NCBI GenBank assembly: GCA_002435745.1
Contig: DIWT01000018.1
Span: 33,188-61,481 of the forward strand
From: a bacterium UBP15_UBA6099
GTDB lineage: Bacteria > UBP15 > UBA6099
DNA: 28,294 nt
Reading direction: 5' to 3'
Shown here: in pieces, positions 8,532 through 17,022 of the stretch
Position numbering within the stretch: position 1 is the first letter of the stretch
Layout: each line of letters opens with the position of its first letter
Made by a program: the position numbers and the translations under genes
The notes under the pieces: generated by a model
The model's database searches: none
The model's input: the letters and a program-made list of their open reading frames with translations, nothing else
Told to the model about the DNA's origin: nothing

Positions 8532-9303
8532 TGAAAAGAAATCCGAACCTGTCGCGGCGGGCATAAAGGCGAATCCCGGCGCGGACTGCCGATGGCCGGA
8601 CTCTGAAAGGTATTCCGGCATCTCCTTCTGCGACGCTGTCAGAGCGGCTACCGAGGACAAGGGCAAGGCGTTTGCCCTAGACTCCGAATCGATAACCGTT
8701 TGCAGGTGGTCAAAGGTGGTTCTCGGTTTCAACGAGCCTGACCCGGCGCTCGACCTCAAAGTGCAGCATAACCTTCCTTTCGGGACTGAATCCATACTTA
8801 TCGCCCCGATATCCATGTTCGACGCGGAATGCCCGCCGGACACGGTTCTGATAAGAACGACGCCCGCCAAAATAAAAAAAATCATAAAGCTGGCCGGGGA
8901 ATCCTGTCTGGCGGACGAACACGCGGACGATCTAGGCAAGTCCGCGCTATCGGTTCTGTCTAGGGGCGGCAACTCTATTGAGAAGACGCGCGTCGAACTG
9001 GTCAACGCCTCTCTCGCCCGCTTAAACAGATTGGAACAGTGGCGGGATTTTACCAAGTGGATTTTTAAACATCAGTTGACCACTTATGTATTCGATCTTC
9101 TTCTCGATAAATATCTCGCCAATATGTCCATGTGCAGGAATTCGACCGTCATACCTTTTCTGTCAGGAAAACTGAATGTCTCTTACTTCTGCACCGGAGG
9201 CATAGCTTGGGGCATGAACAGCCCCGACCACATGGCATGCGGAATGCCTTATGAGATCTACGCGAGAATCGCGCCCCTTATTGCGGACAGCCCGCGGAGT
9301 TAA
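8515..9303 (+). CDS. DUF169 family protein
   Basis: This 262-residue protein belongs to DUF169 (COG2043, once called ArCR). The diagnostic piece is the N-terminal RYSGISFCDAV, followed by VCRWSKVVLGF and, near the C terminus, ACGMPYEIYARI. Conserved Cys and aromatic residues hint at metal or cofactor binding, but no member has a settled biochemical role to my knowledge. I chose ATG 8515 because GGAG at 8501-8504 is ten bases upstream. ATG 8506, three codons earlier, has that motif only one base away. Either start lies inside the preceding Fe-S gene, so translation is coupled. The pairing suggests the Fe-S protein serves this one, though that is inference. The following 167 bp hold the promoter region of the large barrel gene and no terminator I can recognise. 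Confidence 0.8.
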   Translation: MNILINEKKSEPVAAGIKANPGADCRWPDSERYSGISFCDAVRAATEDKGKAFALDSESITVCRWSKVVLGFNEPDPALDLKVQHNLPFGTESILIAPISMFDAECPPDTVLIRTTPAKIKKIIKLAGESCLADEHADDLGKSALSVLSRGGNSIEKTRVELVNASLARLNRLEQWRDFTKWIFKHQLTTYVFDLLLDKYLANMSMCRNSTVIPFLSGKLNVSYFCTGGIAWGMNSPDHMACGMPYEIYARIAPLIADSPRS

Positions 9304-9384
9304 CTCGGAGATTTCACCAAGGGTTGTCAATCACCATCGATCGGCATCCTTGTCATTATTGTTTTAATGAGATATCAATTTGTG

Positions 9385-9390
9385 TATAAT
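9385..9390 (+). promoter_or_regulatory. -10 element before the large barrel gene
   Basis: A perfect TATAAT lies in an AT-rich tract, with no good -35 at the right distance (9362-9367 reads TTTTAA). Transcription would begin near 9397. That places the TTG at 9390 upstream of the transcript and supports the ATG at 9471 as the true start. Confidence 0.4.
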
Positions 9391-9470
9391 TGTTATTTGT
9401 CTTATATATGTGTATTGAATGGAAACAATCGAATGCGCAGGGAAAAACTGACTGGGAGTTTTTTACGCGG

Positions 9471-12400
9471 ATGACATTTGAAAGCTCACGCATCCGTGCC
9501 GCGCTCATATTTGCGATAGCGACAGCGCTTTTTTTCGCGACGGTTATGTCCGCAGTAAGCCCCGCGTCTGCGGCTTCGTCTGCTGACGCCCCTCAGATAA
9601 AACCACAGATATTTCACGACGCGGCTCCAAATAAACCTCAGTCCGACGAACTTCTCAACATCATCGACGACATACTGAAAAAAGAAGAAGAAAAAGGCAA
9701 GATTAAGCCTCCGGAATTCGACGATGTGATAGACAGCCTGATATATCAATTGGAAAACGCCATACCTGAAAGCGCGAAGGAACCGCCGTCAGCTAAGACG
9801 GCAGAAGAAAAACCGACTCCGCCGCCCGCCCCGCCGGCTCCGGCAATGCCTAAAATTCAGGAGCTTTTGGATAAGCTGGACAAGGTGGGGAGTATAGAAA
9901 ACGATCAATCCACTACTCACGAAGCCGAGCCTGAAAAAGAAAAAGAGGCGGTCGCGCCGGAGATTCCGACCGAAAAGAGCGCGCTCCGCATCGAGCCTGA
10001 AAAGCCAGTTCCCGACGCCGCCCCTGTGGAATTGCCTGTGGCGGAAAAAGAGCACAAGAAAGTTGCGGAGCCTAAACCCGAGCCGATTAAACCCACCGAA
10101 GCTCCAAAAGCTTCCGAACAGCCGAAAACTGCGCAACAGCCTGCAACGGCGGCCCCTGCCCCTGTGAATTCTGCCGCGAAAAAGGATAAGGCAAGCTCTC
10201 AGCGCAGAGAGCAGGCAACAAAACGAGCTAAGATAGCAAAGCCCCCTGCCCCTGTGAAAACGAAAACGCCTCAAAAAGAGGAAAATAAACCTATCGGGAA
10301 GAAACCCGCAGAGAAGACGCAGCAGCAGGCTGAACTAGAACCGCAACCGAAGCCGCAGACCGCTTCCGTTCAAAAGGATAAACCTGAGGCATCGCAAACG
10401 ACGTCAAGCGCAGCCGCCCCGCCCGCATCAGAACAGAGCGAAATTGACCGGCTTCTCCTACGTCTTGAAAACGCCATCGATGGTAAAACGCAGGAAGAAA
10501 TCAAAAAAGAAGAAACGGCCCCTCGCGCGCCGGATAGAAAAAAACGCTCTCTCACAATTCCTTCGACCATAATGTCATTCCCGGAAAGAGAAACGGTTGC
10601 GCCCGCCGCAGAGCCTGAAAAAACGGATAAAAAAAAAGACACATTGAAACAAAGCGCTGAGACGAAAAAGGTTGAACCTGCCGCCACAACCGCCTCGCCG
10701 CCTGTCCCGACGCCGCCCTCAGTTTCTCCGCCCGCCGCCCCTGCCCCAAAGCCGTCCTCTCTGGTTTATCCCTCGGAACAGCCTGCCGCGTCCGCCACCG
10801 AACAAAAAAAAGATCAACCTGAAAAAGCAGCCGACAAGAAGACGAAAGTAGAACTTTCCGGCTATAGATACCTGAAATACAGAGCATACGAATCTTCGGG
10901 AGACTCGCAGGAATTCCTCTCAAGGGAAGGATTGCGCAACGCCGGAGAGCGCATCGAACAGGGAACGGACCTGACGGTGACCGCCTCGCTCGGCGACGAC
11001 ATGAAAGTGACCGGGAAGTTTTACGAGATGCCGCGCGAAGACAGGGACATGACGTTCGACATTCTTCGAGGGCATTACGGACTGACATACGGAAACGTCT
11101 CGGTGTCGCTGGACGGAGGCGAGTTCGCTGGCGTTTCAAAGAACGCGGACGGCATCGGCCTGACGTATGAAGACAGCAGAACAGACGTTACCGCGCTCAT
11201 GTCCAAATCGAAAAGCCAGTCGGGCGTCGTCAGCTTCATGGGGCGCAACATCAAGGGGCCTTACGACCTGAACGCGCGAGACATAGTCGCCGGTTCGGTG
11301 AGCGTGACCGTCAACGACGAGGCCGCCCCCGCGTCGGACTACGTCCTTGATGTTTTTCAGGGAACGATCACCTTCAACAGGATTCTCAGCCCTGTGGACA
11401 AAGTGACTATTTCGTACGAAAAGAAGCTGACCGGAGGATTCAACGCGGGAGGACTTACCGGAATCGCCGCGAACAGGAAATCGGCAAACGGCAAATTCGC
11501 ATACGGACTGACCCACGTGGTTCAACAGGCCAACCGTCAGGCGAGGAAACTAACCGAAAGCGTTTCTCTGGAAACGCCCGCGCTGATAATCGACGGCGGC
11601 AACTATTTCCTTCAGGTTCAGAACAGGTTCGTCGTGCGCAGCGACGCGACCAACGGAACGGAAACAATCATAAAGAACAACAACGAAACGCTTCAGCCTA
11701 ACATAGATTACAACTGGCTGGCGCAGCCGGGAATCGGCTCCCACGATATCGAGAGGTTTTACGCGCAGGGAAGATTCCTGCTACGGACGCCGCCCGACCC
11801 GGCGGACACGTTCACCGTCAGCTACTCATACTATCCGGAAAACACGTCCATACAGGAAACCATCAGAGAGCCGCTGGCGCTGGATGAAACAGGTTCGAGG
11901 GGGTTTCCCGAAAAATTCACAATCTACTCCGGCTCCGAAAACATTTACGTCTGCTCGGACATTGATCTCAACATCTGTCCTATCCTGCTTTCGCCCGGAA
12001 CAGACTATGTGGTTCAGGAAAGGCTGAACAGGATAGATTTTCTGATACCGAGAAACGGCGCCGACGAATACATCAGGGCTGATTACTGGAGCTATCCCGA
12101 CATCGGCTCGCTTGAGACCGACTACGACCATGTGGTTAACGACATCCGCCTGAAGTATCAGCCCAACAGCGACATAACCATAGAGTATGAGATGGCGACA
12201 AGTCTGGCTGACGTTTCCAGCAGGCCGATAACAGTGACCAGCCAGACTGTGAAAGTCATAGAGGCGGATCTCGACTGTCGCCTGCCGTCTAACGCGAAAG
12301 ACTGCGTCTTCCCGCTCGGGAAGCCCGACGTCGTCGCGAACACGGTTGTGCTGTACCTGAACGACACGGTGTCGCAGGAGTCCGTGCTGAAGCGAGGCTC

Positions 12401-13913
12401 GGACTACACTGTGGACAGCGTCAGAGGAGAGATCGCCCCTGCGGTATTCCTTCCCGCGGGCACGACCATAATCGCCGACTACCAGTTCAACCCGGAAAGC
12501 CCGGACGAGCTTAGCAGAGGATATAAACAGAGAATCGCGGGAGCATGGAAACGGGGCGGAACGGATTTTAAGTTCAGCCTCAACTCAGGCGACACCTACT
12601 ACACTCCGATAGGCGGCGCGTCTGATTTCGAGGTCGGAAAACTCGCGATGTCGCTGTCGCGTAAAATCGGCGATACGTTGACATTCAGCGTCGACCGGCT
12701 GAATGTTGACACCGCGCTCGACCTCGCCGACTCCAACAGGCGCTCAAGCGCCCAGACCCGGTTCTCTCTGTCCGGCTCGCTGGGGTTCGTCTCCAACTTC
12801 AATCTCGGCTACCAAACGCGGGAGACCACCGACGACCACTCTCCATCTCAGACTGACGACAGCGACGACAAGCTCAACCTAACAATGGCAATGCCCGTTC
12901 CGTGGCTCAAAAACGCCGACATGACGCTCGGCTACCAGACCGGCGAATACAGCAACAACGTTACCGGAGCCGGAAACACGAACCAAAGCAACACAATCGG
13001 CATTAACTACAAGCCAACGTCCAAACTGGCCCTGACTACCATGTTCGTCGTCAACAAGCTGGATTCGGAGAGCGACACCCTGACATTTTCCTCTATGAAC
13101 CGCTCGCGGAAAATCGGAGTCAAATGGACGCCGTCCACTATGCTGACGCTGACGGCGGACTTGGACACGCAACAGACGAGCGATTCGAGGCCCACTGTGG
13201 CCGACAGGGAGATAAACAGCTCGCGGCTCATGCTGTCCACCGCCCCGTTCGGAAACGTCAAATCGGTTGTGATATCTTATTCGCAACAGGACACGCCGAG
13301 CGCGACAGGCCCTTCGACGGGGAGCAAAACGACCACTTTCACCACCGGATACCTTATAAACAAGGCTCTAACGTTCACCCCCGCTTTCGCTTTCACGGAC
13401 TCCTACTCAGGAGACACATCCTCCACAAGCAGCCAGACACAGAACTACAAACTCGACTTCAGACCTCCCGGAAAAACATATCACGCGGCGATCATGCGCA
13501 ACCAGACGACTTCGGATGTGACCTCCGCGAGCGGAACCAACTCCTCCGAAAACTCCGGATGGAATCTGGCTCTGGGCTACGACCCCAGCAAATTTTGGAA
13601 TTATTCCGTGAATCTTAAAATGGATTCCACAAGCTCCGGCTCGACGTCCGATTTCGAGACATTCTCTTTTTCGGGCCGGGCGATGAACAAGCCCAAGGAA
13701 GGCCGCGCAAGATGGCTCAACCTTCAACACACCTCAAGGTCAGGCTCAATTGGCGACACCTCAAGAATCCTCGAACTCGGCTCGGAAAGCAAGCTGTCTG
13801 AACTTATTTCAATGAACTTCTCATACAAAATGTCGCAGCATTCAAGTTCAAGCAAGGAAGACAGCAATTACACCGGCCACATATTGGAAACGACGCTGAA
13901 GGCTAACTTCTGA
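9471..13913 (+). CDS. giant secreted outer-membrane beta-barrel protein with repeated modules
   Basis: Read from ATG 9471 the product has 1480 residues and begins with a classical signal peptide: basic SSRIR, a hydrophobic core, then cleavage near PASA|ASS at about residue 35. An in-frame upstream TTG (9390) would bury this signal. Residues about 40-455 are low-complexity, rich in Pro, Ala, Lys and Glu like a TonB-type spanner. They are interrupted by amphipathic helices at 87-98, 129-137 and 325-336. Residues 460-1010 are beta-rich and hold four related modules (about 611-650, 733-789, 833-875, 959-1006) with the pattern DY, then G-x-I-x-F, then an aromatic DY/SY end. Residues about 1010-1480 alternate polar and hydrophobic residues and end in ...LKANF, the terminal-Phe signature recognised by BamA. 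I do not recognise a named family. The modules resemble ones in SprA-like and other surface proteins of the Bacteroidetes-related group. Role unknown: secretion, adhesion or envelope spanning. Confidence 0.8.
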   Translation: MTFESSRIRAALIFAIATALFFATVMSAVSPASAASSADAPQIKPQIFHDAAPNKPQSDELLNIIDDILKKEEEKGKIKPPEFDDVIDSLIYQLENAIPESAKEPPSAKTAEEKPTPPPAPPAPAMPKIQELLDKLDKVGSIENDQSTTHEAEPEKEKEAVAPEIPTEKSALRIEPEKPVPDAAPVELPVAEKEHKKVAEPKPEPIKPTEAPKASEQPKTAQQPATAAPAPVNSAAKKDKASSQRREQATKRAKIAKPPAPVKTKTPQKEENKPIGKKPAEKTQQQAELEPQPKPQTASVQKDKPEASQTTSSAAAPPASEQSEIDRLLLRLENAIDGKTQEEIKKEETAPRAPDRKKRSLTIPSTIMSFPERETVAPAAEPEKTDKKKDTLKQSAETKKVEPAATTASPPVPTPPSVSPPAAPAPKPSSLVYPSEQPAASATEQKKDQPEKAADKKTKVELSGYRYLKYRAYESSGDSQEFLSREGLRNAGERIEQGTDLTVTASLGDDMKVTGKFYEMPREDRDMTFDILRGHYGLTYGNVSVSLDGGEFAGVSKNADGIGLTYEDSRTDVTALMSKSKSQSGVVSFMGRNIKGPYDLNARDIVAGSVSVTVNDEAAPASDYVLDVFQGTITFNRILSPVDKVTISYEKKLTGGFNAGGLTGIAANRKSANGKFAYGLTHVVQQANRQARKLTESVSLETPALIIDGGNYFLQVQNRFVVRSDATNGTETIIKNNNETLQPNIDYNWLAQPGIGSHDIERFYAQGRFLLRTPPDPADTFTVSYSYYPENTSIQETIREPLALDETGSRGFPEKFTIYSGSENIYVCSDIDLNICPILLSPGTDYVVQERLNRIDFLIPRNGADEYIRADYWSYPDIGSLETDYDHVVNDIRLKYQPNSDITIEYEMATSLADVSSRPITVTSQTVKVIEADLDCRLPSNAKDCVFPLGKPDVVANTVVLYLNDTVSQESVLKRGSDYTVDSVRGEIAPAVFLPAGTTIIADYQFNPESPDELSRGYKQRIAGAWKRGGTDFKFSLNSGDTYYTPIGGASDFEVGKLAMSLSRKIGDTLTFSVDRLNVDTALDLADSNRRSSAQTRFSLSGSLGFVSNFNLGYQTRETTDDHSPSQTDDSDDKLNLTMAMPVPWLKNADMTLGYQTGEYSNNVTGAGNTNQSNTIGINYKPTSKLALTTMFVVNKLDSESDTLTFSSMNRSRKIGVKWTPSTMLTLTADLDTQQTSDSRPTVADREINSSRLMLSTAPFGNVKSVVISYSQQDTPSATGPSTGSKTTTFTTGYLINKALTFTPAFAFTDSYSGDTSSTSSQTQNYKLDFRPPGKTYHAAIMRNQTTSDVTSASGTNSSENSGWNLALGYDPSKFWNYSVNLKMDSTSSGSTSDFETFSFSGRAMNKPKEGRARWLNLQHTSRSGSIGDTSRILELGSESKLSELISMNFSYKMSQHSSSSKEDSNYTGHILETTLKANF

Positions 13914-13934
13914 CGAGCTTGGCGCGCCCTGCGC

Positions 13935-15350
13935 TCATCGGCGAAGGTCGAATCTGGCGAACGCTTCGATGTGCGCCGTGTGCGGAAACATGTCAACCGG
14001 GATAACCCTTTCGAGGGAGTATCCGGCTTCGATGAGTTCGACGGCGTCCCTCGCGAGCGTGGAGGGATTGCAGGATATGTAGAGCACTTGGCGGGGCCGC
14101 GCCTCGGCGACGGCTTTGAGGACTTTCGGGTGCATACCGACCCTCGGAGGGTCCACCGCAACGATGTCCGGAGGAGCTTGTGCGCATTGTTCGGCGATGA
14201 CCTTTTCGGCCTCGCCCTCCACCATCTCAACGTTGGAGAAACCGTTGATTTCGATGTTCTCGCGTCCGTCCGCCACGGCGCGAGGATTGCTCTCTATGCC
14301 GATCACCCTGCCCGCCCGCTCCGCCAGCAGCATCGCTATCGGGGCCATGCCGGAATAAATATCGTAAACGGTCTCGCCCCCCGGCGTCTCCGCGTTGTCA
14401 ATAAGCAACTGATAGAGTTTTTCGGACTGAGAGTGGTTGGTCTGAGCGAAAGAGGCGGCGGAAATCTTGAGTTTCAGCCCGCAGACCTCGTCGATAATGT
14501 GGTTTTCGCCGCTTAGCAGCCTCTCCTCTCCGGCGACCGCGACGCCGGACAATGAATCGTTAATCCGCCATATAAGGCTTTTGACTTCCGGAAAGCCCGA
14601 AGCGACGGCCCCGGCGAACTCCCGCGAATATTTTTCAAACTCGTCGGTGTGAGTGACGACGCAGCCCATGACGTCGCCTTTCGAGCTAACCCTGACGACG
14701 AAGTTGCGCATAAGGCCTTCATGTCTTCGCGCCCAGTGATGAGTCAGGCCATTGGCGGATGCGAACTCCCTTGCCATGTTGCGCAACTCGCACAACCGGG
14801 GGGCCTGAAGGTGGCAGCGCTCCACGTTCACCACCCTGTCGAAAAAGCCGGCGCGGTGCATGCCGAGGCTCAGCGAGCCGCCCGCGCCATCCCCAAAGGT
14901 GTATTCCATTTTGTTTCTGTATTCCCACGGGTTTTCCATGCCGATGATGGGTTCCACCGGCGGGTTCGGGACGCGCGCTATGCGTTCGAGGCAGTCGGAG
15001 ACCTGACGGCGTTTCCATTCGAGCTGAAGATGATATGGATAGTTCTGCCAGACGCAGCCGCCGCACATGCCGCCTGTGGGGCCGCCGAAATGCGCGCACC
15101 TCGGCTCCACGCGGTCGGGAGATGCGGAAACGAGGCTGTCCGCGCGGGTTTCAACGTATCCGCGTTTGCGCCGCGTCACGGTGGCCTCTACGACGTCCCC
15201 GGGGACTCCGCCCCGGACGAACGCCACAATGCCGTCGTCCGCGCGCGCGACGCCAGAACCGCCGAACGCCAGCCCGTCTATCTTCAGCGTCAGCTTATCC
15301 CCTGTCTTGGGACGGCGCGCTTTGGTTTGTTTGTTTTCAGATTCTTCCAT
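13935..15350 (-). CDS. TrmA/RlmD-family 23S rRNA (uracil-5-)-methyltransferase
   Basis: This 471-residue SAM-dependent RNA uracil C5-methyltransferase has an N-terminal TRAM domain (about 15-78). Its Fe-S ligands are C85, C96, C99 and C179. The SAM-binding loop is YDIYSGMAP (329-337), with SFAQTN at 300-305. DPPRVG (400-405) is followed by the catalytic cysteine C427 in SCNPSTLARD and by E462 in the HIEAF base motif. Length is typical. The first cluster segment is C-x10-C-x2-C, five residues longer than the C-x5-C-x2-C of E. coli RumA/RlmD. The site (U1939, U747 or tRNA U54) cannot be read from sequence. I start at ATG 15350 because longer extensions run through the dehydrogenase on the opposite strand; the ribosome binding site is a weak AAAGG. 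The gene is convergent with the barrel gene, with only 21 bp between stops. Confidence 0.92.
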   Translation of the reverse strand: MEESENKQTKARRPKTGDKLTLKIDGLAFGGSGVARADDGIVAFVRGGVPGDVVEATVTRRKRGYVETRADSLVSASPDRVEPRCAHFGGPTGGMCGGCVWQNYPYHLQLEWKRRQVSDCLERIARVPNPPVEPIIGMENPWEYRNKMEYTFGDGAGGSLSLGMHRAGFFDRVVNVERCHLQAPRLCELRNMAREFASANGLTHHWARRHEGLMRNFVVRVSSKGDVMGCVVTHTDEFEKYSREFAGAVASGFPEVKSLIWRINDSLSGVAVAGEERLLSGENHIIDEVCGLKLKISAASFAQTNHSQSEKLYQLLIDNAETPGGETVYDIYSGMAPIAMLLAERAGRVIGIESNPRAVADGRENIEINGFSNVEMVEGEAEKVIAEQCAQAPPDIVAVDPPRVGMHPKVLKAVAEARPRQVLYISCNPSTLARDAVELIEAGYSLERVIPVDMFPHTAHIEAFARFDLRR

Positions 15351-15378
15351 ATTTGCCTTTTCGTTTTTCCCGCCGCTA

Positions 15379-15407
15379 TTCACTCGCGGCCAGCATAAGT
15401 ATATTAT
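15379..15407 (+). promoter_or_regulatory. candidate promoter for the short-chain dehydrogenase
   Basis: TTCACT (15379-15384) and TATTAT (15402-15407) are 17 bp apart. The element overlaps the opposite-strand promoter for the methyltransferase, and transcription would begin near 15414, just before the ribosome binding site. Confidence 0.4.
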
Positions 15408-15427
15408 ATGTGGCTGACACTTGTTAA
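15398..15427 (-). promoter_or_regulatory. candidate promoter for the rRNA methyltransferase
   Basis: On the minus strand, TTAACA (15422-15427) and TATACT (15398-15403) are separated by 18 bp, each 5/6 to consensus. Transcription would start near 15391, giving a leader of about 41 bases. Confidence 0.4.
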
Positions 15428-15440
15428 GGAGGATTGCGAG

Positions 15441-16208
15441 ATGATAATCGATAAGTTCAGGCTGGACGGAAAGAAAGCCATAGTAACGGGAGCAAGCAGG
15501 GGAATCGGACAAGAGATAGCCATAGCGCTGGCGGAAGCGGGCGCGGACGTGGCTGTGTGCGGAAGGAAGCCGGAGACGCTGGAGCCGGTGGCGCAGGAGA
15601 TAAGGGCGAGAGGCCGGGAGGCGCTGCCTATTGCCTGCCATGTGGGCAAGTCCGACCAGATAAAACCGTTCCTCGACGAAGTTTACGCGAAATTCGGCAA
15701 AGTCGATATTTTGGTGAACAACGCGGCGACTAATCCGATCTTCGGCCCGACGCTGAACGCCGACGAGAAAGCCTTCGACACGATAATGGCGACAAACCTG
15801 AAAGGGCCGTTCCTTCTGTCGCTCGAAGTGGGCAAAAGGATGCTCAAAGAGAAGACGCGCGGAAGCATCATAAATATATCGTCGATAGCTGGAATCACGC
15901 CGGGCATGGGGCTTGGAGTGTACTCGGTGAGCAAAGCCGGGCTGATAATGCTGACGAAGGTGCTGGCGCACGAGTGGGGCGCGGCGGGAATCCGTGTCAA
16001 CTCGGTCGCCCCCGGCGTGATCAAGACGAAGTTCAGCGCCGCTCTCTGGAGCAACGAGGCGATACTCAACGAAGTGAAAAAAGGATACCCGCTGGGAAGG
16101 ATCGGCGAGCCGGACGAAGTGCCGGGCGCGGTCGTCTATCTGGCGTCTGAAGCGTCGTCTTTCGTGACCGGACAGACCATACTGGTGGACGGCGGCGGCA
16201 GGATGTGA
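15441..16208 (+). CDS. short-chain dehydrogenase/reductase (FabG-like)
   Basis: This 255-residue classical SDR uses NAD(P)H to interconvert a ketone and a secondary alcohol in the cytoplasm. The Rossmann glycine motif is TGASRGIG (residues about 17-24), followed by LVNNAAT, the catalytic serine in INISSIAG, and YSVSK with the active-site Tyr and Lys. PG after RVNSVA and the C-terminal VTGQTILVDGG complete the family pattern. The start at ATG 15441 is fixed by a perfect AAGGAGG at 15426-15432, eight bases upstream; a longer reading from 15408 lacks a binding site. The sequence resembles both 3-oxoacyl-ACP reductases and glucose-1-dehydrogenase-like SDRs, so substrate is not assignable. No fatty-acid genes are adjacent, though an acyl-CoA dehydrogenase lies 4 kb downstream. 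Confidence 0.92.
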   Translation: MIIDKFRLDGKKAIVTGASRGIGQEIAIALAEAGADVAVCGRKPETLEPVAQEIRARGREALPIACHVGKSDQIKPFLDEVYAKFGKVDILVNNAATNPIFGPTLNADEKAFDTIMATNLKGPFLLSLEVGKRMLKEKTRGSIINISSIAGITPGMGLGVYSVSKAGLIMLTKVLAHEWGAAGIRVNSVAPGVIKTKFSAALWSNEAILNEVKKGYPLGRIGEPDEVPGAVVYLASEASSFVTGQTILVDGGGRM

Positions 16209-16350
16209 CGGAAGTTCCGGCGGGTTATTTCACCGTTTGACGGCTTGTCGCCCGCAATTCGCTGTTTCGTGATAAAATGTCCGAAAAGACGCGGACCTGA
16301 GCAGTATTATTTTGGCGACATGAAAGCTGTTCGGGCGCGGGGAGGCAGAT

Positions 16351-16983
16351 ATGACCGAATCAGCGGCGCAGGCATTGTCGATTCTCAGAGACCCGTCTCA
16401 ATTCAAATGGTATGTCATTCCGATTTTGACTCTCGTGGTTTACGTCTACGCGAACGAGGCGCAGAAGAAGAACTGGAACGTCATTTTCGCGGGGCTGACA
16501 TATTTTGCTCTCGATATTTTTATCGAGATAGTCAATTCGCTCATATTCCATTTTACGCAATACGCGCCGGCATGGGGCACGCCCGGAGCCACCGCATATC
16601 TGTTGATGATTGGCATGAACATCGAGATATTTTTCATGTTCGCCGTCGTCGGGCTAGTCATGGCAAAGTTTCTGCCCGAAGACAAGAGCATGAGAATCCT
16701 CGGAATCCCCAACAGGGCGGTCTTCATAGCCTTCGCGGGAGCGATCTGCGCGGCGATAGAATGCGCCCTCAACTACACCGGCGCGCTGACATGGGAGTAC
16801 CCGTGGTGGAACACAGGCCCGGCGGCGATTGTGATTTTCGGCGGCTATTCCCTGTTTTACACCATCTCTTTCAAGGTGCACGACATGACCAAGCGGCGCT
16901 CCCAGATACTTGCCGTCGGGGCCTTGCTGGCGCTCGACCTGATTCTGATTGCGATTTTCATGGGCGCGCTCAAATGGATTTAG
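16351..16983 (+). CDS. hypothetical six-helix inner-membrane protein
   Basis: This 210-residue integral membrane protein is of no family I recognise. Hydrophobic segments lie at about 20-36, 44-66, 82-104, 120-142, 150-172 and 186-208, giving six probable helices. Polar or charged residues sit inside several of them (D and E in ALDIFIEIVNS, E in NIEIFF, E in AAIECAL), which suggests a transport or binding role rather than a plain anchor. GGAGG at 16341-16345, five bases before ATG 16351, supports the start. The 142-bp upstream gap holds no promoter I can defend. The next gene, a flavoprotein, begins 39 bp after the stop with its own strong binding site, so the two may share a transcript. Confidence 0.75.
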   Translation: MTESAAQALSILRDPSQFKWYVIPILTLVVYVYANEAQKKNWNVIFAGLTYFALDIFIEIVNSLIFHFTQYAPAWGTPGATAYLLMIGMNIEIFFMFAVVGLVMAKFLPEDKSMRILGIPNRAVFIAFAGAICAAIECALNYTGALTWEYPWWNTGPAAIVIFGGYSLFYTISFKVHDMTKRRSQILAVGALLALDLILIAIFMGALKWI

Positions 16984-17022
16984 TTTGCGGCATCATATAT
17001 TAAAAAACCGGCGGAGGAACGC

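Noticed and set aside
9390..9470. Upstream TTG/ATG starts for the giant barrel protein
   Set aside because: They would place residues before a textbook signal peptide and the TTG overlaps the -10 hexamer, so the transcript would not include it.
10001..10500. Minus-strand Arg/Phe-rich frames opposite the linker of the barrel protein
   Set aside because: These are the reverse reading of Pro/Lys/Glu codons and have no start signals or domain pattern.
15351..15971. N-terminal extension of the rRNA methyltransferase frame on the minus strand
   Set aside because: It runs through the whole opposite-strand dehydrogenase, has no ribosome binding site, and the family's TRAM domain begins just after ATG 15350.
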